Below are positions 33,715 to 41,798 of a stretch of DNA of 64,000 nt, piece by piece. How positions within the stretch are numbered: position 1 is the stretch's first letter; each line of letters starts with the position of its first letter. Origin of the DNA: Winogradskyella wandonensis (GTDB lineage Bacteria; Bacteroidota; Bacteroidia; Flavobacteriales; Flavobacteriaceae); NCBI RefSeq assembly GCF_004346845.1, contig NZ_SMGI01000004.1:244511-308510 (forward strand), written 5' to 3'. Below the pieces are notes generated by a model. The model did no database searches. It saw only the letters and a list, made by a program, of their open reading frames with translations, and had not been told where the DNA came from. A program made the translations under genes and the position numbers.

Positions 33715-35733
33715 TTATTTGAGTTCGAGTCCGTTTAATAATTTATCATCAACCATATTCGGTATAGTCACTCTCAAGTTAGGTTCACTTTCCATGGCGC
33801 GTTTTATAGCAAAAATAGCGCCTTCATTTCTAGCCCAACTTCGTCTTGATATACCATTGTTTACATCCCAAAATAACATCTGTTTCAGACGTTTAGATGC
33901 TTCTTTAGTACCATCAAGAACCATACCAAAACCTCCATTTATCACTTCTCCCCAGCCAACACCGCCGCCATTATGTATACTTACCCAAGTTGCACCTCTA
34001 AAACTATCGCCAATGACATTGTGTATAGCCATATCTGCTGTGAATCTTGAGCCGTCATAAATATTGCTAGTTTCTCTATATGGTGAATCTGTTCCAGAAA
34101 CGTCATGATGGTCTCGCCCTAGAATTACATAGCCAATTTCTCCTTTTTCAATAGCATTATTGAAGGCTTCTGCAATTTTCATTCGGCCTTCAGCATCTGC
34201 GTACAGTATTCTTGCCTGTGAGCCTACAACTAATTTGTTCTCTTGAGCACCTTTAATCCACTGAATATTATCCGACATTTGTTGTTGGATTTCTACTGGA
34301 GCGTGTCTCATTAATTCTTCAAGTACTTTGCAAGCAATTTCATCGGTTTTTTGTAAGTCTTCAGGTTTTATGGAAGCACAAACCCAACGAAAAGGTCCAA
34401 ATCCATAATCGAAACACATTGGTCCCATGATATCTTGGACATAGCTAGGGTATCTAAATTCCCGACCTAGCGTTGGATTTTTGTTCATAATGTCAGCACC
34501 AGCACGTGATGCTTCTAATAAAAAGGCGTTGCCATAATCAAAGAAATAGGTGCCTTTTGCTGTATGTTTATTAATGGCTTCAGCATGTCTTCTTAAGCTT
34601 TCCTGAACTTTTTCCTTAAATAATTCAGGCTTTTCGGCCATCATAATATTAGCCTCTTCGAAAGATAAATCAACGGGATAATAACCTCCAGCCCATGGAT
34701 TATGAAGTGATGTTTGGTCACTCCCTAAGTCTATATGGATATTTTCTTCATCAAATTTCTCCCAAACGTCAACCACATTACCTAAATAAGCGATAGAAAT
34801 AGTTTCTTTATCAGCTTTTGCTTTAGTTACTCGATATACTAGCTCATCTAAATCCGTGATTTTTTCATCTATCCAACCTTGATTTAAACGCACCTGTGTT
34901 ATTTTTGGGTTCACTTCGGCACAAACGGTAATGCAACCTGCAATATTTCCTGCTTTGGGTTGTGCACCAGACATCCCGCCTAAACCAGAAGTGACAAAAA
35001 GATTGCCTTTAGGTGATTTTCTTATTTTTCTAAAGCCATTTAAAACTGTAATTGTGGTACCGTGGACAATGCCTTGTGGACCAATATACATATAGCTACC
35101 TGCAGTCATTTGACCGTATTGCGTAACGCCAAGCGCATTAAATTTTTCCCAATCATCAGGTTGCGAGTAATTAGGAATCATCATCCCATTGGTCACCACA
35201 ACGCGAGGCGCTTCTTTATGACTAGGGAATAATCCCATAGGGTGCCCAGAATACATAACCAGTGTTTGCTCATCCGTCATTTCGGCTAAGTACTTCATGG
35301 TTAGCCTATATTGCGCCCAGTTAGAAAAGACACCACCGTTTCCACCATAGGTAATCAACTCGTGTGGATGTTGCGCTACTGCATAGTCCAAATTATTCTG
35401 AATCATTAGCATTATTGCTGCAGCCTGCTTTGATTTTGCAGGATAATCATCAATTGGTCGCGCATACATTTTGTAGTCTGGACGAAAACGGTACATGTAA
35501 ATACGACCATAAGTTTCGAGCTCGGTTTTAAATTCTTCAATTAAAACTTTATGATGTTTTTTGTCGAAGTATCGTAATGCATTCTGAAGTGCTAATTTTT
35601 TCTCTTCCTTCGATAAAATATCCTTACGGATTGGCGCATGATTTATAGAAGGGTCATAAGGTTTTGGCTGAGGTAATTCAGAGGGAATTCCTTCTAAAAT
35701 CTGTTCGGCAAATGACGTTTGCGTAGCTTGCAT
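33715..35733 (-). CDS. hutU: Urocanate hydratase
   Basis: HutU converts urocanate to imidazolonepropionate in histidine breakdown, using NAD+ as a prosthetic group. The 672-residue protein has the NAD-binding and active-site segments QGIVHGTTITVLNGFRK, SGLGGMSGAQPKAGNIAGC and GRDHHDVSGTDSPYRETSNI, and NGGGVGWGEVINGGFGMVLDG. It is longer than the Bacillus and Pseudomonas enzymes (about 555) and matches the longer form of this group. No other hut gene is present here. The ATG overlaps the stop of the DUF5522 gene by one base. Confidence 0.94.
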   Translation of the reverse strand: MQATQTSFAEQILEGIPSELPQPKPYDPSINHAPIRKDILSKEEKKLALQNALRYFDKKHHKVLIEEFKTELETYGRIYMYRFRPDYKMYARPIDDYPAKSKQAAAIMLMIQNNLDYAVAQHPHELITYGGNGGVFSNWAQYRLTMKYLAEMTDEQTLVMYSGHPMGLFPSHKEAPRVVVTNGMMIPNYSQPDDWEKFNALGVTQYGQMTAGSYMYIGPQGIVHGTTITVLNGFRKIRKSPKGNLFVTSGLGGMSGAQPKAGNIAGCITVCAEVNPKITQVRLNQGWIDEKITDLDELVYRVTKAKADKETISIAYLGNVVDVWEKFDEENIHIDLGSDQTSLHNPWAGGYYPVDLSFEEANIMMAEKPELFKEKVQESLRRHAEAINKHTAKGTYFFDYGNAFLLEASRAGADIMNKNPTLGREFRYPSYVQDIMGPMCFDYGFGPFRWVCASIKPEDLQKTDEIACKVLEELMRHAPVEIQQQMSDNIQWIKGAQENKLVVGSQARILYADAEGRMKIAEAFNNAIEKGEIGYVILGRDHHDVSGTDSPYRETSNIYDGSRFTADMAIHNVIGDSFRGATWVSIHNGGGVGWGEVINGGFGMVLDGTKEASKRLKQMLFWDVNNGISRRSWARNEGAIFAIKRAMESEPNLRVTIPNMVDDKLLNGLELK

Positions 35734-35894
35734 TATTTTGTTTTTTGTTTGTCTTTATTAAATCCGTACGGGCAATGTCTACAGCCGCTTTCGCAACAAT
35801 AACCGCGTTTTAGATGGTATTGTTCTGTAAAACAGCGATAGCCTTCTGGCGTTAAATAGTAATCACCATCTTCGATTGGGACGTATTTTTTCAT
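35733..35894 (-). CDS. DUF5522 family Cys-rich small protein
   Basis: This 53-residue gene reads M-K-K-Y-V-P-I-E-D-G-D-Y-Y-L and then TPEGYRCFTEQYHLKRGYCC, ESGCRHCPYGF and a Lys-rich tail. The five Cys, including a CCESGCRHCPYG knuckle, match the DUF5522 family, which I believe is a small metal- or cluster-binding protein without an assigned role. Its TAA shares the A with the hutU ATG (TAATG), so it is translated with hutU. Its gene order makes a function linked to urocanate hydratase or its redox or metal state plausible, but unproven. Confidence 0.85.
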   Translation of the reverse strand: MKKYVPIEDGDYYLTPEGYRCFTEQYHLKRGYCCESGCRHCPYGFNKDKQKTK

Positions 35895-35907
35895 GGCCTT
35901 TCCCTAA

Positions 35908-35926
35908 CCCTTTCCAAAGGAAAGGG
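35908..35926. repeat. CCCTTTCC-AAA-GGAAAGGG hairpin in the hutU leader
   Basis: Perfect 8-base arms enclose an AAA loop. It lies in the minus-strand leader of the DUF5522-hutU pair. The CCCTAACCCTTTCC context is the type of dispersed intergenic element seen in flavobacteria, related in shape to the hairpin inside E2 at 25706-25724. Confidence 0.6.
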
Positions 35927-35995
35927 AATTTGTTCTGTTCATTGTTCAAAGTTCTGGGTGGCAGAATGATTTTATTAATTATTCCGCGTCATTAG

Positions 35996-36003
35996 CAAAG
36001 ATA
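35996..36003 (-). promoter_or_regulatory. Promoter -7 element for DUF5522-hutU
   Basis: TATCTTTG on the minus strand matches TAnnTTTG exactly. Transcription would begin near 35989, giving a leader of about 95 bases that contains the 35908-35926 hairpin. Confidence 0.5.
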
Positions 36004-36038
36004 ACTTATTTTGGATTGATTTTTGAATGTAGATACTT

Positions 36039-36362
36039 GTGATTATAGTTTCAAAATACATCGTTCCAAAGGGCTATTTTGGCTTAACTCTGTTTCCGTT
36101 TATAGTTTTAAAGCGAAAAGAATTGTTGTTTAATAAAATCTTAGTCAATCACGAAAAAATTCATTTAAGACAGCAGCTTGAGCTTCTAATTATTCCTTTT
36201 TATCTGTTATATTTTATTGAATTTATAATTAGATATGCAAAACTTAAGGATTGGCAACAAGCCTACAGGTCTATTTCTTTTGAAAGAGAAGCTTATATTA
36301 ATGAGCAAGATTCTAAGTTTTTAAAAAAGCGACCATTTTGGAATTTTATAAACTATTTTTGA
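36039..36362 (+). CDS. Small membrane protein with an HExxH motif
   Basis: The 107-residue protein starts with GTG (an in-frame TAG lies just upstream). It has NHEKIHLRQQ (HEKIH, a zinc-peptidase-like HExxH) followed by one or two hydrophobic segments (LELLIIPFYLLYFIEFII) and a C-terminal SFEREAYINEQ that could give a third ligand. Motif and layout recall a shortened M48/M56-type zinc peptidase. I do not recognise a characterised member. It is the first gene of a tight four-gene operon, 7 bases before the next gene. Confidence 0.72.
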   Translation: MIIVSKYIVPKGYFGLTLFPFIVLKRKELLFNKILVNHEKIHLRQQLELLIIPFYLLYFIEFIIRYAKLKDWQQAYRSISFEREAYINEQDSKFLKKRPFWNFINYF

Positions 36363-36369
36363 AACCGAA

Positions 36370-37269
36370 ATGCAATCTCCAATAGAGCAAATTCATATTA
36401 AAAACGATAAAAATATTCAGCTTTTTATTAAGCGCGAAGATTTGTTGCATCCTTTTGTTTCGGGGAATAAATTTAGAAAACTAAAGTATAATTTACTTGA
36501 AGCGAAAAAACAAAATCAAGATACGATTTTGACTTTCGGTGGTGCTTTTTCAAATCATATTGCTGCGACTGCTTATGCTGCAAATAGTAATGGATTTGAG
36601 TCTGTTGGTGTAATTAGAGGAGAGGAATTACAATCTCAAATAGTATCTAATCCAACTTTAAAATTTGCTCAAGAACAAGGTATGCAGTTTTATTTTGTAT
36701 CACGTGAATCTTATAGAGATAAGAATTCAGAATCTTTTCAGGAGGAATTAAGGAATGAATTTGGAGCGTTTTATTTGGTACCCGAAGGCGGAACAAATGA
36801 TTTGGCTGTAAAAGGTTGTGAGGAAATTTTGAATGAAGAAACCTCTCATTTTGACTATATCTGTACTTGTGTTGGTACTGGCGGAACCATTTCAGGATTA
36901 ATTAATGCTTCAAAAAATCATCAAAAAATATTAGGTTTTCCTGCCCTGAAAGGTGATTTTTTACAGGATGAAATTCGTAAATTTGCAAAGCAAAATAATT
37001 GGGATTTAATTACTAATTATCACTTTGGAGGTTATGCAAAAATAAATGAGCAATTAATAACGTTCATTAATGATTTTAAATCAGAATTCAAGGTGTTATT
37101 AGACCCTGTTTATACCGGTAAAATGCTATTTGGACTTTTAGACATGATTTCTAAAGGGCAGTTTGAAGAAAATGCAAAAATATTAGCAATCCATACTGGA
37201 GGGCTTCAAGGCATAGCTGGTATGAACCAGCGATTAAAATCTAAGTCTATGCCTTTAATTAACATATAA
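36370..37269 (+). CDS. 1-aminocyclopropane-1-carboxylate deaminase / D-cysteine desulfhydrase family protein
   Basis: The 299-residue fold-type II PLP enzyme has the Lys in FVSGNKFRKLKYNLLEAKKQ, FGGAFSNHIAATAYAA, and the glycine loop CVGTGGTISGLINA. The family includes ACC deaminases and D-cysteine desulfhydrases; the distinguishing residues cannot be assigned with confidence. It is likely a D-cysteine or D-amino-acid related desulfhydrase, inferred only from general family context. The next gene starts directly after its stop. Confidence 0.85.
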   Translation: MQSPIEQIHIKNDKNIQLFIKREDLLHPFVSGNKFRKLKYNLLEAKKQNQDTILTFGGAFSNHIAATAYAANSNGFESVGVIRGEELQSQIVSNPTLKFAQEQGMQFYFVSRESYRDKNSESFQEELRNEFGAFYLVPEGGTNDLAVKGCEEILNEETSHFDYICTCVGTGGTISGLINASKNHQKILGFPALKGDFLQDEIRKFAKQNNWDLITNYHFGGYAKINEQLITFINDFKSEFKVLLDPVYTGKMLFGLLDMISKGQFEENAKILAIHTGGLQGIAGMNQRLKSKSMPLINI

Positions 37270-38070
37270 ATGAAATTAAGATTATTCATTATAATTCTTT
37301 CACTTTTAGTGGTTTCGTGCGGCTCTAAAAAAGGTGTAGTTACTAAAAAGGAAAAATCTAAAACTAAAACAGAAGAGGTTATTATTAAGGATAAGCCTGT
37401 TGAGGAAAAACCAACTGCTCCTGTGACTAAGTCATCAAGAAAACGAACTTCAGTCGATGTTTATATTGATACCTATTCTGCTATTGCTATGTCAGAAATG
37501 CGTACTTCAAAAATTCCAGCTAGTATAACACTTGCGCAAGGAATTTTAGAGTCTGGCTCAGGAAATGGGCGTTTAGCAAAAGAAGCAAATAACCATTTTG
37601 GAATAAAATGTCATGGATGGAAAGGCGAAAAAATCTATCACGATGATGACCGCTCTCAAGAATGTTTTAGAAAATATAAAGAAGCTTCTACTTCTTATAA
37701 AGACCATTCAGATTTTTTAGTCGGAAGAAAGCGCTATGCAGGCTTATTCAATCTAAAACCTGATGACTATAAAGGTTGGGCTAGAGGTTTGCGAGCTGCA
37801 GGCTATGCTACAGATAGGAAATATCCAGAAAAATTAATAAGTCTTATTGAACGTTATGAGTTGTATAAATATGACGCTCAAGTTTTAGATAAATCTCAAG
37901 ATTTTGGTGAGCCAATTAAGGTAGCTAAAGAGGTTATGCATACAATAGTGAAAGGAGATACATTGTATTCATTGAGTAGAAAATACGGTATCCCCGTTGA
38001 AGAAATAAAGAGAAAGAATAATTTAAAATCAAACAATTTGTCGATAGGACAAATTTTAAAAATAAACTAA
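37270..38070 (+). CDS. Glucosaminidase (GH73)-LysM lipoprotein
   Basis: The 266-residue protein has a lipoprotein signal (MKLRLFIIILSLLVVSC, Cys17), a Lys/Glu/Pro-rich spacer (18-60), then a GH73-type peptidoglycan hydrolase domain (SITLAQGILESGSGNGRLA, with the catalytic Glu; NNHFGIKCHGWKGEKIYH; DHSDFLVGRKRYAGLF). A LysM domain ends it (HTIVKGDTLYSLSRKYGIP, NLSIGQILKIN). It would cut the glycan chain at the inner face of the outer membrane during growth or division. It is in the operon with hemL. Confidence 0.9.
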   Translation: MKLRLFIIILSLLVVSCGSKKGVVTKKEKSKTKTEEVIIKDKPVEEKPTAPVTKSSRKRTSVDVYIDTYSAIAMSEMRTSKIPASITLAQGILESGSGNGRLAKEANNHFGIKCHGWKGEKIYHDDDRSQECFRKYKEASTSYKDHSDFLVGRKRYAGLFNLKPDDYKGWARGLRAAGYATDRKYPEKLISLIERYELYKYDAQVLDKSQDFGEPIKVAKEVMHTIVKGDTLYSLSRKYGIPVEEIKRKNNLKSNNLSIGQILKIN

Positions 38071-38079
38071 GTTTAACTT

Positions 38080-39366
38080 ATGTTATATCAAAGAAGTAGT
38101 GCGCTTTTTAAAGAAGCGCAAAACGTAATTCCTGGCGGTGTTAATTCGCCTGTGCGAGCATTTAAAGGTGTTGGAGGTACTCCTATTTTTGCAAAATCGG
38201 CCAAAGGAGCATACGTGTATGATGAAGATGGAAATAGATATATAGATTATATAAATTCTTGGGGTCCTATGTTATTGGGGCATGCTTTTGAGCCTGTGGT
38301 AGAAGCTGTTAAAGCCAAAGCTGAATCCGGGACGTCTTTTGGGATGCCCACCGCCTTAGAAACTGAAATTGCACAATTAGCTGTTTCCATGGTGCCTAAT
38401 ATTGATAAAATTCGTTTTGTAAATTCTGGTACAGAAGCATGTATGAGTGCCATTCGTTTGGCTCGTGGATTTACAAAAAGAGACAAGATTATTAAGTTTT
38501 CTGGTTGTTATCATGGGCATAGTGATGCGTTTTTAATTGCGGCCGGAAGTGGTGGCGCTACTTTTGGAACACCAAATAGTCCTGGCGTTACACAAGGTAC
38601 TGCTAAAGATACTTTACTTGCAGGTTACAATAATCTTTTAAATGTAGAAGAACTTATCGCAGCCAATCCTGATGAAATCGCAGCTATAATCATTGAACCA
38701 GTCGCTGGAAATATGGGATGTATTCCGCCACAAGAAGGATTCTTAGAAGGACTACGAAACTTGTGTGATACGAATGGGATTTTGCTCATTTTTGATGAGG
38801 TTATGACTGGCTTTCGTTTAGCTAAAGGTGCTGCACAAGAATTATATAATGTCAATGCAGATATTGTTTGTTTTGGGAAAGTTATTGGTGGCGGATTGCC
38901 TGTAGGTGCTTTTGCGGCTAGAAACGAAATTATGGACTATCTCGCCCCTAATGGACCAGTTTATCAAGCAGGAACACTCAGTGGAAATCCTCTAGCTATG
39001 GCCGCTGGATTGGCCATGTTAAAAGCTATTAATTCTGATGAGGGATTGTTTAAACGACTAGAAGAAAAAACAGCTTATCTGCATAAAGGTATGGCAAAAG
39101 TACTTTCTAGCTACAATATTGAACATACGATTAATAGAGTTGGTAGTATGATTTCTGTTTATTTCCATAAAGACCCTGTTTATGATTTTGAAACAGCTGC
39201 AAATGGAAATAACGATACCTTTAAAGCTTTTTTTCATAGTATGCTTAATCAAGGAATTTATATTGCACCTAGTGCATTTGAAACCTGGTTTATCACAGAT
39301 GCATTATCGTATAAAGACTTAGATGAAACTATTTCGGCTGTCGAAACGTTTGCAAAAAGTTTATAA
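38080..39366 (+). CDS. hemL: Glutamate-1-semialdehyde 2,1-aminomutase
   Basis: HemL makes 5-aminolevulinate from glutamate-1-semialdehyde, the C5 route to heme. The 428-residue class III PLP protein has [35 protein letters not shown], the Lys in [16 protein letters not shown] and [11 protein letters not shown]. It starts with ATG 9 bases after the glucosaminidase gene, so it is the last gene of the operon, followed by a strong terminator at 39370-39398. Confidence 0.95.
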   Translation: MLYQRSSALFKEAQNVIPGGVNSPVRAFKGVGGTPIFAKSAKGAYVYDEDGNRYIDYINSWGPMLLGHAFEPVVEAVKAKAESGTSFGMPTALETEIAQLAVSMVPNIDKIRFVNSGTEACMSAIRLARGFTKRDKIIKFSGCYHGHSDAFLIAAGSGGATFGTPNSPGVTQGTAKDTLLAGYNNLLNVEELIAANPDEIAAIIIEPVAGNMGCIPPQEGFLEGLRNLCDTNGILLIFDEVMTGFRLAKGAAQELYNVNADIVCFGKVIGGGLPVGAFAARNEIMDYLAPNGPVYQAGTLSGNPLAMAAGLAMLKAINSDEGLFKRLEEKTAYLHKGMAKVLSSYNIEHTINRVGSMISVYFHKDPVYDFETAANGNNDTFKAFFHSMLNQGIYIAPSAFETWFITDALSYKDLDETISAVETFAKSL

Positions 39367-39369
39367 ATT

Positions 39370-39398
39370 AAAAAAGAGCGCAATTTGCGCTCTTTTTT
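39370..39398. terminator. Strong bidirectional terminator (hemL / CpxP-like gene)
   Basis: GAGCGCAA and TTGCGCTC form an 8-base GC-rich stem flanked by A6 and T6. It sits between the convergent ends of hemL and the CpxP/Spy-like gene and works on both strands. Confidence 0.85.
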
Positions 39399-39415
39399 GT
39401 TACTATAACTATTAA

Positions 39416-39853
39416 TTAATTTCTTTTTCCTTTCATTCCTGGGCCTCCACGTCTTTTCATTTGGCGCTCCATCATCTGAGAATATTTGGCATATTGCTCA
39501 TCATTTAAAATGTCTTTCATTTTAGCTTTAAGCGCAATTTGTGCATCTAGCCGTTCAGTTTGCATTTTGTGACGGTCTTCATCACTCATTTCTTTTCTAT
39601 TCTTTTTATTTGCATCCATTTTACCTTCTACTTGAGCATAGTGAGATGTTAGTACGTCTAGCACTTGTGTTTGCTGTTGTTCGCTTAAATCAAGTTTTAA
39701 GGTTAACTGCTTAGCTTGAATTTCGGCACGTTCTTGTGGTGTCCTTGTTTTAGTTAGGCGCTCCATTAGCGCTTTTTTCTTTTCTGGATTGTTCTGTTGT
39801 GCAAAGCCTAAAAATGTGCAAAGACTTAACGCTAGAATTAATAATTTTTTCAT
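39416..39853 (-). CDS. CpxP/Spy-like periplasmic protein
   Basis: The 145-residue protein has a signal peptide (MKKLLILALSLCTFLGFAQ) and a long helical body rich in Arg, Lys and Gln: TKTRTPQERAEIQAKQLTLK, LDLSEQQQTQVLDVL and LKAKMKDILNDEQYAKYSQM. These are the LTxxQ-like repeats of Spy/CpxP-type chaperones. The tail RRGGPGMKGKRN is basic. It may bind unfolded envelope proteins or metals. A 235-base gap with no gene or strong signal follows upstream of it. Confidence 0.72.
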   Translation of the reverse strand: MKKLLILALSLCTFLGFAQQNNPEKKKALMERLTKTRTPQERAEIQAKQLTLKLDLSEQQQTQVLDVLTSHYAQVEGKMDANKKNRKEMSDEDRHKMQTERLDAQIALKAKMKDILNDEQYAKYSQMMERQMKRRGGPGMKGKRN

Positions 39854-40088
39854 GGTTTTAGATTTTATTGTTTTTTAATTGATTGAGATTTAGATAGAAC
39901 CTATCTTCTCAAGTTTTAAATTCTCTTTTTGGACTTTAAAAATTTCAAAGCGTTTAAAAGTAACACTTTTTTTAACACAAGATTTAACAATTAACGGTTT
40001 TAGTTCATAATTGTATATTATGGAAGATTCTAGTTACTCAGTTTAGATTGATATTTAGTATATTAGTGTTTCAACCGCTTTAGATTAG

Positions 40089-40967
40089 ATGCAGTACTGG
40101 GTTTCAACTATCTTATTAATTTTAGGAATTTATATCGCCATAAGTATTGCGTTATATTACATCCAGGATTATGTGTTGTTTAAGCCTGAAAAGCTTCCAA
40201 AAGACTTTCAGTTCGATTACGAGAATCAAGAAACCAAAGAATATAATTTAGAGACAAGAGATGGTGCTGTAATTAATGGTCTTCGGTTTTTTCCAAAAGG
40301 CGAAAGTAAAGGTGTAGTTATCTATCTTAAAGGAAACTCAAAGAGTATAAAAGGTTGGGGAAAGTTTGCTGTAGATTTTACGAGGCATGGGTATAATGTG
40401 TTGATGGTAGATTATCGAGGATTTGGAAAAAGTACGGGAAAACGCTCTCAAAAAGCTATAAAACGCGATTTACAAGTGGTTTATAATAAAGTAAAGGAGA
40501 AAACCACTGAAGACAGAATAATACTTTATGGGCGCTCTCTAGGCTCTGGCTTTGCGACTAAACTTGCGTCTATGAACAACCCCAAAATGCTTATTCTTGA
40601 TGCGCCTTACTACAGTTTAACCAAGGTCACGGGACGTTATATGCCATTTATGCCCTTATCTATTTTGCTTAAGTATCCTTTGCCTACTTATAAATGGTTA
40701 AAATACGTCCAATGTCCTATACACATTATTCATGGCACACATGATAAGTTAATACCATATAAGTCGAGTGTAAAATTGTCTCAGATAAATGCCAAGTTAA
40801 CTAAACTACACACTGTTATAGGTGGTGGACATAAAAACCTAAATAATTTTGAATCCTATCACAACATGCTTGATGATATCTTAAATAGTGAGCCAAAAAC
40901 AATTGATTTAGAAACCACAAGTATTAACGTTATCCACAGTGCAAAAAAGACTAAAAAGAAGGCTTAA
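40089..40967 (+). CDS. Membrane-anchored alpha/beta hydrolase, first of a tandem pair
   Basis: The 292-residue protein has one N-terminal membrane helix (STILLILGIYIAISIALYYI), the nucleophile elbow GRSLGSG, and the acid and His of the triad in IIHGTHDKLIPY and GGGHKNL. It resembles the YqkD/BEM46-type family (ABHD13-like), with RGFGKSTGKRSQKAIKRD. The substrate is unknown. The 3' end overlaps the next hydrolase gene by 29 bases; the two proteins are paralogs. Confidence 0.85.
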   Translation: MQYWVSTILLILGIYIAISIALYYIQDYVLFKPEKLPKDFQFDYENQETKEYNLETRDGAVINGLRFFPKGESKGVVIYLKGNSKSIKGWGKFAVDFTRHGYNVLMVDYRGFGKSTGKRSQKAIKRDLQVVYNKVKEKTTEDRIILYGRSLGSGFATKLASMNNPKMLILDAPYYSLTKVTGRYMPFMPLSILLKYPLPTYKWLKYVQCPIHIIHGTHDKLIPYKSSVKLSQINAKLTKLHTVIGGGHKNLNNFESYHNMLDDILNSEPKTIDLETTSINVIHSAKKTKKKA

Positions 40968-41748
40968 AAGAACTATATACGTTCTTACGGCAGTGTATCT
41001 CATGATTGGAGCAGCTCTATATTTTTTTCAAGAAAAGTTAATGTTCTTCCCCACTAAACTAGACCAAAATTATGAGTTTCAGTTTGGTCATCCTTTTGAA
41101 GAATTGTTTTTTAAAACTGAAGAAAACGCCTTAATAAATGCACTAAACTTTAAAACAGAAAACCCCAAGGGTGTTATCTTATATTTTCATGGTAATGCAG
41201 GCGATTTAAGTCGTTGGGGAAAAATTACAGAATACTTTGTTGAGAAGAGCTATGATATTTTAGTTATGGATTATAGAACTTACGGTAAGAGTATAGGTGA
41301 ATTAAGTGAAGCTGCATTCTACAAAGATGCTCAGTTTTGTTATAATTATCTCTTGAACCACTATACTGAAGATGAAATAACACTCTACGGACGCTCTTTA
41401 GGCACGGGAATAGCATCTTATTTAGCTGTGGAAAATAACCCGAAGCAATTAATCCTTGAAACACCATATTATAGTATTGAAGATGTAGCCAAAAGTAGGT
41501 TTCCCATTTTTCCCGTTAAACATTTATTGAAGTACAAGTTTCCAACATATCAGTTTTTACCAAAAGCAGATTGCCCAATAACAATTATTCATGGGACAGA
41601 TGATGCTGTTGTGCCATATGATTCTTCAATCAAGCTTCGTAAATTAGATATTAGAAATCTAGACTATATTACTGTCAAAGGAGGAAATCATAATAATCTC
41701 GTTGAGTTTGAAGAGTATCACAAGGCTATTAATAGAGTTTTAAAATAA
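40939..41748 (+). CDS. Membrane-anchored alpha/beta hydrolase, second of the pair
   Basis: The 269-residue protein starts with a GTG inside the previous gene. It has a basic N-terminus and membrane helix (IYVLTAVYLMIGAALYFF), then the elbow GRSLGTGIASYLAVE, the acid in HGTDDAVVPYDSS and the final His in KGGNHNNLVEFEEYHKA. Order and spacing follow the first copy, so it is a duplication. A terminator hairpin follows directly. Confidence 0.85.
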   Translation: MQKRLKRRLKRTIYVLTAVYLMIGAALYFFQEKLMFFPTKLDQNYEFQFGHPFEELFFKTEENALINALNFKTENPKGVILYFHGNAGDLSRWGKITEYFVEKSYDILVMDYRTYGKSIGELSEAAFYKDAQFCYNYLLNHYTEDEITLYGRSLGTGIASYLAVENNPKQLILETPYYSIEDVAKSRFPIFPVKHLLKYKFPTYQFLPKADCPITIIHGTDDAVVPYDSSIKLRKLDIRNLDYITVKGGNHNNLVEFEEYHKAINRVLK

Positions 41749-41777
41749 AAAGCCCCAAACTAAGTTTGGAGCTTTTT
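41747..41777. terminator. Terminator after the second hydrolase gene
   Basis: AAAGCCCCAAAC and GTTTGGAGCTTT form a 12-base stem with one mismatch and a short loop, then T5 on the plus strand and an A/T run on the other. It lies between convergent genes and may serve both. Confidence 0.75.
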
Positions 41778-41798
41778 AAAAAACATATTATTCTTAGC

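Noticed and set aside
39854..40088. 235-base gap before the tandem hydrolase genes
   Set aside because: AT-rich; no gene, RNA or hairpin could be supported. It probably contains the hydrolase promoter, but only imperfect matches such as TATATTAG were seen.
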